From assembly GCA_023393165.1 (NCBI GenBank), contig JAEWMJ010000018.1, positions 140,454-204,453 of the forward strand: 64,000 nt of DNA, given 5' to 3'. The DNA is from Bacillota bacterium (lineage in GTDB: Bacteria; Bacillota; Clostridia; Christensenellales; Christensenellaceae). Of this stretch, positions 50,362 through 58,353 are shown one piece after another (within the stretch, counting starts at the first letter, position 1; each line of letters begins with the position of its first letter). A model generated the notes under the pieces. It was not told the origin of the DNA and did no database searches. It saw only the letters and a program-made list of their open reading frames with translations. Made by a program: the position numbers and the translations under genes.

Positions 50362-52083
50362 TTGGAAAGCAACAATAAAAACAACAGCAATAACAATAAA
50401 AATAGTAAAATTAAATCAAATAAACCGGTCCGCAGTCACTTAAAAGTTATACCGCTGGGCGGCGTCGGCGAAATTGGAAAGAATATGACGGTATTCGAAT
50501 ATGAGGATGATATCATCATAATAGACTGCGGACTCATGTTTCCTACCGAAGAAATGCTGGGCGTGGACTATGTGATTCCGGATGCGTCCTATCTTCTGAA
50601 GAATCTGGACAAGATCCGGGGGATTTTTTTGACGCACGGACATGAAGACCACATAGGGGCGATACCCTATCTGGCGGACCGCCTGAAGGCGCCCATATAC
50701 GGCACCGCGCTTACCATAGCGCTGGTGGAAGCCAAACTTGCCGAACATCCCATAGAAAAACCGGATCTTAAGGTTGTACATGCGGATGATAAAGTTAATG
50801 CCGGAAGATTCACTGTGGAGTTTATCCGCGTTAGCCACAGTATCGACGACGCGGTAGGCTTTGCAATCAAGACGCCTATGGGAGTGATCGTTCATACCGG
50901 CGATTTTAAAGTGGACCTGACCCCTGTGGGCGGAAAGGTGATCAATTTAAGCCGGTTTGCCGAACTTGGCAAAAACGGCGTCCTTGCCCTGATGTCAGAC
51001 AGCACCAACTCGGAACGCCCCGGGTTCAATATATCTGAAAGCAACGTAGGTGAAACGTTTATACATTATTTCAAACAGGCAAAAGGAAGGATTATCGTCG
51101 CGACATTCGCGTCCAATGTACACAGGCTGCAGCAGGTTATCGATGCGGCCAAGGTATACAATAAAAAAGTCTGCCTTTCGGGCAGAAGTATGGTAAAAAT
51201 CGTAAATGTCACCAGGGAGTTAGGTTCGCTCAACCTGGATGACGAAATGCTCATTAATATTGAAGATCTGAAGAATTATAAGGACAACCAGATCGTGATA
51301 CTTTCGACCGGCAGCCAGGGTGAAACAATGTCCGGGCTTGTCAGAATGGCAATGGGCCAGCACGCAAAGCTGGGGATAAAACAGGGAGACCTTGTGATAT
51401 TATCCGCCACGCCTATCCCCGGCAACGAGCGGTATGTTTACGACGTCATCAACATGCTTTACCGCAAAGGTGCAACGGTAATCAACGACTCGACGGACAG
51501 AGTGCATGTATCGGGCCATGCCTGTGAGGAGGAGCTCAAGCTGATGATCTCCCTTGTCAGGCCAAAATATTTTATACCGGTGCACGGCGAATACCGCCAT
51601 TTGTACAAGCATTCCGCACTGGCTGAAAGAATGGGCATTAAAAAGAAAAATATATTTATTCCGGAAATCGGTATGGTAATCGAGTTTTCCAAAAAAAGCG
51701 CGGCAATCGCAGATACGGTTGCGGCCGGTTCGGTGTTTATAGACGGACTGGGCGTGGGCGATGTGGGAAATGTGGTGCTGCGCGACCGGAAGCAGCTTTC
51801 ATCGGACGGGTTATTTATCATTGTGGTAACAATATCCAAGGACAAAGGCGAACTTTTGATGGCGCCGGACATCATATCCCGCGGTTTTGTTTATGTGCGT
51901 GAATCAGACGACCTTTTGGAAAACGCGAGAATAATAGTTACAGACATTGTGGAAAAATGTTATAATAGCAACACAAGTGATTGGAGTACGCTGAAAAACA
52001 GTATTCGTAAGGAAGTCAATCATTATCTTTACAACAAGACCAAGAGGAGTCCGATGATACTGCCCATAATAATCGAAATATAG
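50362..52083 (+). CDS. rnj: Ribonuclease J
   Basis: RNase J is a metallo-beta-lactamase/beta-CASP enzyme with endo- and 5'-3' exonuclease activity in mRNA decay and rRNA processing. An Asn/Lys-rich, probably disordered tail (about residues 1-25) precedes VIPLGGVGEIGKNMTVFEY. The metal motif THGHEDHIGAIPYL is at about 92, HTGDFKVD and SDSTNSERPGF follow, then the beta-CASP domain with VSGHACEEELKLM and PVHGEYRHLYKH, and the C-terminal domain with RGFVYVRESDDLL. Start TTG 50362 after GAGAGGG. Only one RNase J gene is in the window. Confidence 0.96.
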   Translation: MESNNKNNSNNNKNSKIKSNKPVRSHLKVIPLGGVGEIGKNMTVFEYEDDIIIIDCGLMFPTEEMLGVDYVIPDASYLLKNLDKIRGIFLTHGHEDHIGAIPYLADRLKAPIYGTALTIALVEAKLAEHPIEKPDLKVVHADDKVNAGRFTVEFIRVSHSIDDAVGFAIKTPMGVIVHTGDFKVDLTPVGGKVINLSRFAELGKNGVLALMSDSTNSERPGFNISESNVGETFIHYFKQAKGRIIVATFASNVHRLQQVIDAAKVYNKKVCLSGRSMVKIVNVTRELGSLNLDDEMLINIEDLKNYKDNQIVILSTGSQGETMSGLVRMAMGQHAKLGIKQGDLVILSATPIPGNERYVYDVINMLYRKGATVINDSTDRVHVSGHACEEELKLMISLVRPKYFIPVHGEYRHLYKHSALAERMGIKKKNIFIPEIGMVIEFSKKSAAIADTVAAGSVFIDGLGVGDVGNVVLRDRKQLSSDGLFIIVVTISKDKGELLMAPDIISRGFVYVRESDDLLENARIIVTDIVEKCYNSNTSDWSTLKNSIRKEVNHYLYNKTKRSPMILPIIIEI

Positions 52084-52097
52084 GGAGAAAAAGATTC

Positions 52098-52445
52098 ATG
52101 TATGTATATGACAAGGCAAACGAACTTGCGGCATTAATTCGCGAAAGCGAGGAGTATAAACAGTTTAAGGTGCTCAAGGACGAACTTTATGCGGAAGAAG
52201 CCACCAAGAAAATGCTGAAAGACTACAAAAAGATTCAGTTTGAAGCACAGGCGGTATACCTTTCCGGTAAGGAAGTGCCTGAAGAAACGATGGACAGACT
52301 GAAAAAAATTGGAGAAGTACTGCAGTTTAATCCGAGAGTTACCGAGTATTTTACTGCGGAATATAAATTCAATACGTTGGTTTCGGACATTTATAAGATC
52401 ATAGGCGACGCTTGCGATATAGATGTGGATATATTCGACGAGTAA
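52098..52445 (+). CDS. YlbF/YmcA family protein
   Basis: A 115-residue all-helical protein of the YlbF/YmcA (Com_YlbF) family: MYVYDKANELAALIRESEEY, then KMLKDYKKIQFEAQAVYLSG and a YFTAEYKFNTLVSDIY segment. In B. subtilis such proteins form the Y-complex that works with RNase Y in mRNA cleavage and affects competence and sporulation. Its place after RNase J fits an RNA-decay role, but which paralogue this is cannot be told. GGGAG precedes the ATG. Confidence 0.85.
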   Translation: MYVYDKANELAALIRESEEYKQFKVLKDELYAEEATKKMLKDYKKIQFEAQAVYLSGKEVPEETMDRLKKIGEVLQFNPRVTEYFTAEYKFNTLVSDIYKIIGDACDIDVDIFDE

Positions 52446-52459
52446 TAGGAGTGTTTACT

Positions 52460-53677
52460 TTGGCTAAGAAATTAAATAGTAATATTTATTTAAACCAAAA
52501 AGATGAACCGCAGGGACGCAGAATACTGATGGACACCCAGGAGCAGCCAAAAACGGCAAAACCTAAAATGGAACCTGAAAGAAAACAGGGGCTTTCAAAA
52601 TGGCTGTTTTTCCGTCCTGTCGTCATTACGGTAATCAGTCTTGCCGTGGTCTGCGGCATTGTTTTTTACGGTTACGATTATTTTAGGGAAAAGTATTTTT
52701 TGCCGGTTGATCCAAACGACTCCACCCCAATAACGGTGGAGATAGAGAAGGCTTCCTCGCTGACGACTATTGCGCAAAGACTATACGATTACGGGATTAT
52801 CCGTGATAAGAACGTATTTAAGCTGTATACCGATTTTTCGGATGTCTCTTACAAATTGAAAGCGGGCACATATGAACTTTCCAAAAGTATGACGTTTGAC
52901 GATATTATTTACACTCTGATGAAAGGCGAAGCGGCTTCACCCGCAATCAACGTAACCCTGACGGAAGGAATGACGATTGACACGATGGCGCAAACCCTGG
53001 TAAATAAGGGCGTGCTGAAAGATTCGGATAAGTTCCTGCAACTCTGCACGGACGCGTCCTCATATACCGATTATCCCTTTATAGCAGACGTCATCAATAA
53101 AGACGACGACAGGAAGTTTGAACTGGAAGGGTATCTGTTCCCGGATACGTATCAGGCATATCCAAATTCTTCTGCGGATGTTGTAATCAAAAAGCAGCTG
53201 GACAGGTTTGACCAAATTTTTACGAGCGATTACATTGCAAAAGCGGAAGAAAGAGGACTCACCATAGACCAGGTGATCACCCTTGCCTCCGTGATTGAGA
53301 AGGAAGGACGCACCAAGGATTTCAAAAGGATTTCGGCTGTATTTTACAACAGGCTTGACGAGAATATGCGGCTGCAGTCTGACGCAACGCTCCAGTATGC
53401 AACAGGACTTAAAAAACTGACGTTTACAGAAGAGGAAAAAGCCACAAAATCGCCCTATAACACCTATGAAAATACGGGGCTGCCGGTAGGGCCTATCTGC
53501 AATCCAAGCAAGGACGCGATAGAAGCCGCGCTTTATCCGGATCAGCAGTATATAGACGAAGGCTACCTGTATTTCTGTCTGACCACACCCGAAACAGGAG
53601 AACTGGTATTTGCAAAAACGCTGGAAGAACATAATAAAAATCTTGACGAATGGCAGCCTTACTGGTCAATGCAGTAG
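52460..53677 (+). CDS. mltG: Endolytic transglycosylase MltG (YceG-like)
   Basis: MltG cuts nascent peptidoglycan strands and sets glycan length. The 405-residue protein has a cytoplasmic N-terminus (to about 50), one membrane helix (FFRPVVITVISLAVVCGIVF), a LysM-like segment (about 80-150) and the YceG domain with the catalytic Glu in VITLASVIEKEGRTKDFKRI (about 277), then LQSDATLQYATG and YNTYENTGLPVGPICNP. I chose TTG 52460 with AGGAG 8 bases upstream; the frame from 52412 is inside the YlbF gene. Confidence 0.94.
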   Translation: MAKKLNSNIYLNQKDEPQGRRILMDTQEQPKTAKPKMEPERKQGLSKWLFFRPVVITVISLAVVCGIVFYGYDYFREKYFLPVDPNDSTPITVEIEKASSLTTIAQRLYDYGIIRDKNVFKLYTDFSDVSYKLKAGTYELSKSMTFDDIIYTLMKGEAASPAINVTLTEGMTIDTMAQTLVNKGVLKDSDKFLQLCTDASSYTDYPFIADVINKDDDRKFELEGYLFPDTYQAYPNSSADVVIKKQLDRFDQIFTSDYIAKAEERGLTIDQVITLASVIEKEGRTKDFKRISAVFYNRLDENMRLQSDATLQYATGLKKLTFTEEEKATKSPYNTYENTGLPVGPICNPSKDAIEAALYPDQQYIDEGYLYFCLTTPETGELVFAKTLEEHNKNLDEWQPYWSMQ

Positions 53678-53686
53678 GTTTGGAAT

Positions 53687-54895
53687 ATGAAAGTGGAATT
53701 GCTTGCGCCAGCCGGCAGCATGGAATGTCTTGAAACGGCGTACTATTTCGGTGCGGATGCGGCATATATTGCGGGGACCGAATTCGGCCTGCGCGCATAT
53801 GCCGCTAATTTTTCACGTGATGAAATCAAAAGTGCGGCCGGGCTTGCAAAAAAATTAATCAGAAAACTGTATATAACAGTCAATTCGGTTATTTCGGGCA
53901 GTCAGATAAACGAAATGGCCGAATATCTTTTTTTTCTCGCTGATACTGGGGTGGACGCCGTGATATTTTCCGATCCGGCCGTACTAAAAACCGTTCGTGA
54001 TTTAAAAATACCTTTGGAACTTCACTTAAGCACTCAGGCAAATACGTTCAATTTTGCAAGCGCATCCTTCTGGCATGAACTGGGAGTCCGACGCGTCGTT
54101 TTATCGCGTGAGCTTTCTTTGGACGAGATCCGGACAATAAATAAAAACAAGCCGAAGGAACTGGATATCGAAGTCTTTGTGCACGGCGCAATGTGCGTTG
54201 CCTACTCGGGCAGATGCCTTTTAAGCTACGCGCTGACTGGGCGCAGCGGAAACAAGGGCGAATGCGCGCAGCCTTGCAGGTGGGAATACTATTTATATGA
54301 AAAAGGATATGAAGGGCAGTATTTTCCGGTCAGTGAAGACGAAAAAGGCACCTATGTGCTGAATTCAAAAGACCTGATGATGATAGAGTATATACCGGAT
54401 CTGATTGAAGCAGGTATTTCTTCTTTTAAGATCGAGGGAAGAATGAAATCTCCGTATTACGTTGCTTCCACTGTGAACGCGTACAGGCGTGCGATCGATT
54501 CATTTTACAGAGACGGCGGCAAGTACGTTTTTGATCAGAATCTGAAAGACGAACTGGTTAAATCGGCCTCCCGTCCATTCTCAACAGGATTTTTTTTCGG
54601 CCGGGCACAGCAGGATATCCTGCGCGAGCCCGGGGAAAGACGGTATTCGTTTGTTGGAGTTGTCCTTCAGGACGCAGAAGGCGGCGAAGTAAAGATAGAG
54701 CAGCGGAACAAATTTTTGGCAGGGGATACGCTGGAGGTTCTTTCCCCGGATCTGAAAAACGAGAGGATCACAGTGGAAAAAATCGTAAACGAAGAAGGAG
54801 GACTGCAGGAAAGCGCGCCGCATCCCCAGCAAAACGTACGGATAAACTGCAATTTGCCGCTTAAAAAAGGCGATATTTTGAGAAAACTAATTTAA
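53687..54895 (+). CDS. Peptidase U32 family protein, tRNA hydroxylation (TrhP)-like
   Basis: A 402-residue U32 protein: MKVELLAPAGSMECLETAYY at the start, the U32 signature VFVHGAMCVAYSGRCLLSY (about 162-180), and GECAQPCRWEYYL, giving four conserved Cys likely to hold a cluster. The YrrN/YrrO (TrhP) members act in prephenate-dependent 5-hydroxyuridine formation at tRNA U34, and others are collagenase-like; I infer the first from the full length and the mltG neighbourhood. It starts 9 bases after mltG. Confidence 0.85.
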   Translation: MKVELLAPAGSMECLETAYYFGADAAYIAGTEFGLRAYAANFSRDEIKSAAGLAKKLIRKLYITVNSVISGSQINEMAEYLFFLADTGVDAVIFSDPAVLKTVRDLKIPLELHLSTQANTFNFASASFWHELGVRRVVLSRELSLDEIRTINKNKPKELDIEVFVHGAMCVAYSGRCLLSYALTGRSGNKGECAQPCRWEYYLYEKGYEGQYFPVSEDEKGTYVLNSKDLMMIEYIPDLIEAGISSFKIEGRMKSPYYVASTVNAYRRAIDSFYRDGGKYVFDQNLKDELVKSASRPFSTGFFFGRAQQDILREPGERRYSFVGVVLQDAEGGEVKIEQRNKFLAGDTLEVLSPDLKNERITVEKIVNEEGGLQESAPHPQQNVRINCNLPLKKGDILRKLI

Positions 54896-54909
54896 AAGTA
54901 CATGCAATA

Positions 54910-54956
54910 AACCTCCCGATGCCCACATAGTATTTAGTAAGCAAGGGGGTTTTTTG
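54910..54956 (+). promoter_or_regulatory. Stem sequestering the sigK ribosome binding site, or terminator
   Basis: AAACCTCC (near 54910-54918) can pair with GGGGGTTT (near 54945-54953) across a loop of about 25 bases. The G-run is also the only ribosome binding site for sigK (AAGGGGG, 8 bases before the ATG), and it is followed by TTTTTT. It may be the terminator of the upstream operon, a translation control for sigK, or both. Confidence 0.45.
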
Positions 54957-54957
54957 T

Positions 54958-55653
54958 ATGTTTGATCCTTCAATCTTTGCATTACTGAAAGATTTTTTCT
55001 TCTTTGCCGGATATATCAGCGGTTCCACGGCATTCCCAAAACCACTGAATCAGGCTGAAGAAAAAGAATACCTGGAAAAGCTGAAAAACGGAGACGCCGA
55101 CGCCAAAAACGTTCTCATCGAAAGAAACCTGAGGCTGGTGGCGCATATCGCCAAAAAATATTCCAACGTCAGCATTGATATGGACGATTTGATTTCCATT
55201 GGAACGATCGGCCTCATCAAGGGCATAAACAGCTATAATTTCGAAAAAAAGACTCAGCTTTCCACCTATGTTGCAAAATGCGTGGAAAACGAAATGCTGA
55301 TGTTTATGCGTTCCAATAAAAAAACGAAAAATGAGGTGTCCCTCAACGATCCGATAGGGGCCGATAAAGAGGGCAACAGTATTTCTCTGATCGATATATT
55401 GTGCACGGATGAAAATTCGGTAATGGACCAGGTGCAGCTGAAAATTCAGGTGGAGAAGCTGTACGCCAAGATCAGCAAGGTTTTGACCCAAAGGGAAAAA
55501 ACGGTGATCGAACTCCGGTACGGGCTTTACGGTAAGAATTGCCTTACACAGCGGGAGACTGCGCTCCTGTTAAATATCTCACGTTCCTATGTATCCAGGA
55601 TAGAAAAGAAAGCGATCGAAAAGCTTTCGAGGGAATTTAAACAAAAATATTGA
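54958..55653 (+). CDS. sigK: RNA polymerase sporulation sigma factor SigK
   Basis: SigK drives late mother-cell genes (coat, cortex, SleB-linked functions) in sporulation. The 231-residue product starts with a short hydrophobic pro-sequence (LLKDFFFFAGYISGS), then PKPLNQAEEKEYLEKL, ERNLRLVAHIAKKYSN, DLISIGTIGLIKGINSYNF (region 2), SLNDPIGADKEGNSISLIDI, and region 4 ending TQRETALLLNISRSYVSRIE. It resembles SigK more than SigE. The gene is continuous: no skin-type element interrupts it. The pro-sequence implies control by membrane proteolysis. Confidence 0.92.
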   Translation: MFDPSIFALLKDFFFFAGYISGSTAFPKPLNQAEEKEYLEKLKNGDADAKNVLIERNLRLVAHIAKKYSNVSIDMDDLISIGTIGLIKGINSYNFEKKTQLSTYVAKCVENEMLMFMRSNKKTKNEVSLNDPIGADKEGNSISLIDILCTDENSVMDQVQLKIQVEKLYAKISKVLTQREKTVIELRYGLYGKNCLTQRETALLLNISRSYVSRIEKKAIEKLSREFKQKY

Positions 55654-55698
55654 ATTTATGGGCCTGATCGAATAAAATGTATGCTGGAAGCGGAGAAA

Positions 55699-55726
55699 GG
55701 CGCACGCCGGAACGTGATGAAGCGGA
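55699..55726 (+). repeat. Family C repeat, copy C4
   Basis: GGCGCACGCCGGAACGTG followed by ATGAAGCGGA matches C1-C3 at most positions. It lies in the 184-base gap between sigK and the endonuclease IV-like gene; downstream GCCGCC/GGCGGA pairs could form a hairpin. No gene is seen in this gap. Confidence 0.65.
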
Positions 55727-55837
55727 CGGAGGCTGCCGCCGCGCCAACGGCGGACGCTGAGCGCTGGATAAAGTGCGTTACCGCAGCGCAGTGGGGGAAT
55801 TGCCTGCATATACAAAATAAATAGTAATGAGGTTTAT

Positions 55838-56698
55838 ATGATTCGATTTGGGCCTTCGGGCAATTCCGATCTTTTTTATGAAAAAGGCTTTAAACATACG
55901 TTTGAAGCGCCGGCATGGGTTGACGGAATGGGACTGACAGCATTTGAATACTCGTTTGGCCACGGCGTGAGGATAAGCGAAGATACGGCAAAAAAAATCA
56001 GGCTGGAAGCTGAAAAATACGATCTTGCCATGAGCGTCCACGCGCCTTATTATATCAATCTGGCTGCAGGCGAGAATCTGGATAAAAACTTATCCTATAT
56101 TGAACAAAGCGCGCGTGCCGCCCGGTTACTGGGTGCGGACAGGGTCGTGATCCATCCGGGATCCGCTTCCCGTATGATCCGGGAGAACGCGTTTTTGATT
56201 ACGTACAAATCTTTCTCCAGAATATTGAAAATATTATCAGAAAAAGGTTACGGCGAAATCATATATTGCCCGGAAACGATGGGCAAACTAAGCCAAATAG
56301 GCGATCTCGCGGAAATTTCGAAACTGTGCGAACTTGGCGACAACGTTTATCCTACCGTAGACTTTGCGCATTTGCACGCGCGTTCACTCGGCGGTATCAG
56401 GAATAAAGAAGACTATGAAAAGATCATCGGTTTTTTGGAAGATACGGTAGGAAAAGAAAAAACGCATCATATGCATATACATTTCAGCAAGGTCGAGTAT
56501 ACGAAGTCAGGGGAAAAAATGCACAGAAATTTTGCGGACGAGGGGTTCGGGCCGGATTTCAGGCCGTTTGCCGAGATCCTGGCCGAAAAGAAAATGTCCC
56601 CCCGGATTATATGTGAATCACGCGGCACGCAGGATGTGGATGCAAAAGCTATGTTGGAGATTTATGATGAAGAGCGAAAACGAATGTCAGGAAAATGA
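55838..56698 (+). CDS. Endonuclease IV-like TIM-barrel protein
   Basis: A 286-residue AP-endonuclease-family-2 (xylose isomerase-like TIM barrel) protein. Expected metal ligands are visible: SVHAPYYINLA (His), VIHPGSASRM (His), IYCPETMGK (Glu), PTVDFAHLHAR (Asp, His), HMHIHFSK (His) and IICESRG (Glu). The usual DRHxNIGxG strand reads HRNFADEGFGPDF, somewhat altered. It is close to deoxyribonuclease IV (Nfo) and probably cuts abasic sites, but substrate may differ. GAGG precedes the ATG. It overlaps the next gene by 35 bases. Confidence 0.8.
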   Translation: MIRFGPSGNSDLFYEKGFKHTFEAPAWVDGMGLTAFEYSFGHGVRISEDTAKKIRLEAEKYDLAMSVHAPYYINLAAGENLDKNLSYIEQSARAARLLGADRVVIHPGSASRMIRENAFLITYKSFSRILKILSEKGYGEIIYCPETMGKLSQIGDLAEISKLCELGDNVYPTVDFAHLHARSLGGIRNKEDYEKIIGFLEDTVGKEKTHHMHIHFSKVEYTKSGEKMHRNFADEGFGPDFRPFAEILAEKKMSPRIICESRGTQDVDAKAMLEIYDEERKRMSGK

Positions 56699-57380
56699 AT
56701 TTAATGCTGTGAAAACGCCGGAAGAAATAGCCAAACTCCGTATGGCTGCAAGATTCACCCAACAGATTCTGGTGGAAATACTTCCTTTGATCAGGCCCGG
56801 TGTTGCCGAGATCGATATAGCGGAGGAGATTGGCAGCAAAATGCGCCGGCGCGGCCTTGAGCCGTCCTTTGACACGATCGTTGCCAGCGGGGAGAATGGA
56901 GCAGAGCCCCATGCCGTTCCGTCTCAGAGGAAGTTTACTTTAGGCGACATGATTACAATCGATCTCGGCTGCAAATACGAGGGATATTGCGGGGACATGA
57001 CGCGGACTTTTGCGCTTGGGCATCCGGCGGACGAAATCAAGGTTATATACGAAACGGTAAAACATGCACAAAAAGCTGGATTATTGGCAGTAAGTGATGG
57101 TATAATATGCAGGAACGTGGATGCCGCATCCCGCAGTATCATTGCCGGGGCGGGTTTCGGCGAATATTTTGTTCACGGGACCGGGCACGGCGTAGGCCGC
57201 GAGGTTCATGAGTTTCCGCGTGTAAACGCCAAATCGGACGTAATGCTGCAAAAAAACATGGTGATAACCATAGAACCGGGAATATATATTCCGGGTAAGG
57301 GCGGCGTGCGGATCGAAGATACGGTTGTGGTCGGCGGAGGAAATTTTTTTGATTTTACGAAAGAATTGATTATTTTATAG
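56664..57380 (+). CDS. Minimal M24 metallopeptidase (aminopeptidase P-type)
   Basis: A 238-residue pita-bread metallopeptidase. Motifs ASGENGAEPHAVPS, MITIDLGCKYEGYCGDMTRTF (two metal Asp), FVHGTGHGVGREVHEFP (His ligand), TIEPGIY and GVRIEDTVVV (two Glu) give a full metal centre. The MTRTF and PHAVPS phrases point to Xaa-Pro aminopeptidases rather than methionine aminopeptidase, yet the usual N-terminal creatinase domain (about 120 residues) is absent. ATG 56664 has GGAG upstream and lies within the previous gene. efp follows, as papA/yqhT does in B. subtilis. Confidence 0.88.
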   Translation: MMKSENECQENEFNAVKTPEEIAKLRMAARFTQQILVEILPLIRPGVAEIDIAEEIGSKMRRRGLEPSFDTIVASGENGAEPHAVPSQRKFTLGDMITIDLGCKYEGYCGDMTRTFALGHPADEIKVIYETVKHAQKAGLLAVSDGIICRNVDAASRSIIAGAGFGEYFVHGTGHGVGREVHEFPRVNAKSDVMLQKNMVITIEPGIYIPGKGGVRIEDTVVVGGGNFFDFTKELIIL

Positions 57381-57381
57381 T

Positions 57382-57423
57382 ATTCATCTTGAAAACATGA
57401 AGCGTTTTTTGCAAGATGAATAT
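57382..57423 (+). terminator. Hairpin after the M24 peptidase gene
   Basis: TATTCATCTTG (57382-57392) pairs with CAAGATGAATA (57413-57423), with AAAAC/GTTTT inside. No T run follows, so termination is uncertain. A second small dyad, GACATG/CATGTC (about 57478-57501), lies before efp; no clear promoter is seen in this 165-base gap. Confidence 0.5.
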
Positions 57424-57545
57424 TGAACGGCTTATTCGGCGGCGAATGCCGCTGCCTGCCGCTTCGCGGCATGCATAGACATGCGCAATATCGCACATGT
57501 CATGGAATACATAGTATATATAATTAACGGGAGGAATATTTATTT

Positions 57546-58103
57546 ATGGTATCGGCAGGAGATTTTAAAAAAGGTTTAACCATCGAAATTGATGGACAGG
57601 TCTGGGTGATTGTGGATTTCCAGCATGTTAAACCGGGAAAGGGCGCGGCGTTTGTCCGTACAAAAATTAAGAATGTACAGACAGGCAGCGTACTTGAAAA
57701 ATCGTATAATCCCACCGAAAAATTTGAAAACGCTCACATTGATAAAAAGGAAATGGAATACCTGTATTCGGATGGTGAACTGTATCATTTCATGGATACC
57801 GAAACTTATGAGCAGCTTCCGCTCAACTTTGACAAGGTTGAGGATGCACTGCCTTATATGAAGGAAAATATGCGCGTCACTATAAAATTCTTCAAAAGCG
57901 AGGCGTTTTCGGTGGAACCGCCGAACTTCGTTGTACTGGAAGTAACGGAAACCGAACCCGGATTTAAAGGCGATACCGCAACGGCAGGCAACAAACCGGC
58001 CATTATGGAAACGGGCGCCAAAATCATGGTGCCGCTGTTCGTGAATACGGGCGATAAAATCCGCATAGATACCCGAACCGGCGAATACATGGAGCGGGCG
58101 TAA
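57546..58103 (+). CDS. efp: Elongation factor P
   Basis: EF-P rescues ribosomes stalled at polyproline. The 185-residue protein has the three-barrel layout; the modification loop reads QHVKPGKGAAFVRTKI with Lys at the tip (about residue 32), and the C-terminal GDTATAGNKPAIMETGAKIM plus GDKIRIDTRTGEYMERA are standard. GGGAGG precedes the ATG. No epmA or epmB-type modification gene is in the window. Confidence 0.97.
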   Translation: MVSAGDFKKGLTIEIDGQVWVIVDFQHVKPGKGAAFVRTKIKNVQTGSVLEKSYNPTEKFENAHIDKKEMEYLYSDGELYHFMDTETYEQLPLNFDKVEDALPYMKENMRVTIKFFKSEAFSVEPPNFVVLEVTETEPGFKGDTATAGNKPAIMETGAKIMVPLFVNTGDKIRIDTRTGEYMERA

Positions 58104-58124
58104 AAAGGACACTTTGAATAATCA

Positions 58125-58164
58125 AAATAACCGGCTTTTATGCAAGAGCGAAAGCCGGTTATTT
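58125..58164 (+). terminator. Rho-independent terminator of efp
   Basis: AAATAACCGGCTTT (58125-58138) and AAAGCCGGTTATTT (58151-58164) form a perfect 14-bp stem with a 12-base loop, ending in TTT. Confidence 0.85.
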
Positions 58165-58230
58165 AATATCATCGGACAAAAAATATCGGTGTAAGCAATG
58201 CCGCCTCTGGATATATAAATGCTATTTTAC

Positions 58231-58267
58231 AGCCTTGCAGCACGGGTAACCCCCTGTGCGAAAGGCT
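58231..58267 (+). other. Compact two-part hairpin upstream of ftsK promoter
   Basis: AGCCTT (58231-58236) pairs with AAGGCT (58262-58267), enclosing GCACGGG (58240-58246) with CCTGTGC (58253-58259, one G-T pair). The nested form is more elaborate than a terminator and lies in the 250-base efp-ftsK gap, upstream of the promoter at 58294. Function unknown. Confidence 0.45.
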
Positions 58268-58293
58268 TTGCGCGGCTATTGCGTACATTTTGT

Positions 58294-58321
58294 TTGTACA
58301 ATTTATAAAAAGTGATATAAT
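58294..58321 (+). promoter_or_regulatory. SigA-type promoter for ftsK-rimO-pgsA-recA
   Basis: TTGTAC (58294-58299), 16-base AT-rich spacer, TATAAT (58316-58321). It begins the last operon; ftsK starts 33 bases downstream. Confidence 0.7.
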
Positions 58322-58353
58322 TAAACTATATATTTTTTAGGCTGGAGTGTGTA

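Noticed and set aside
54958..55653. Skin-type intervening element in sigK
   Set aside because: The frame is continuous from the pro-sequence to the end of region 4.
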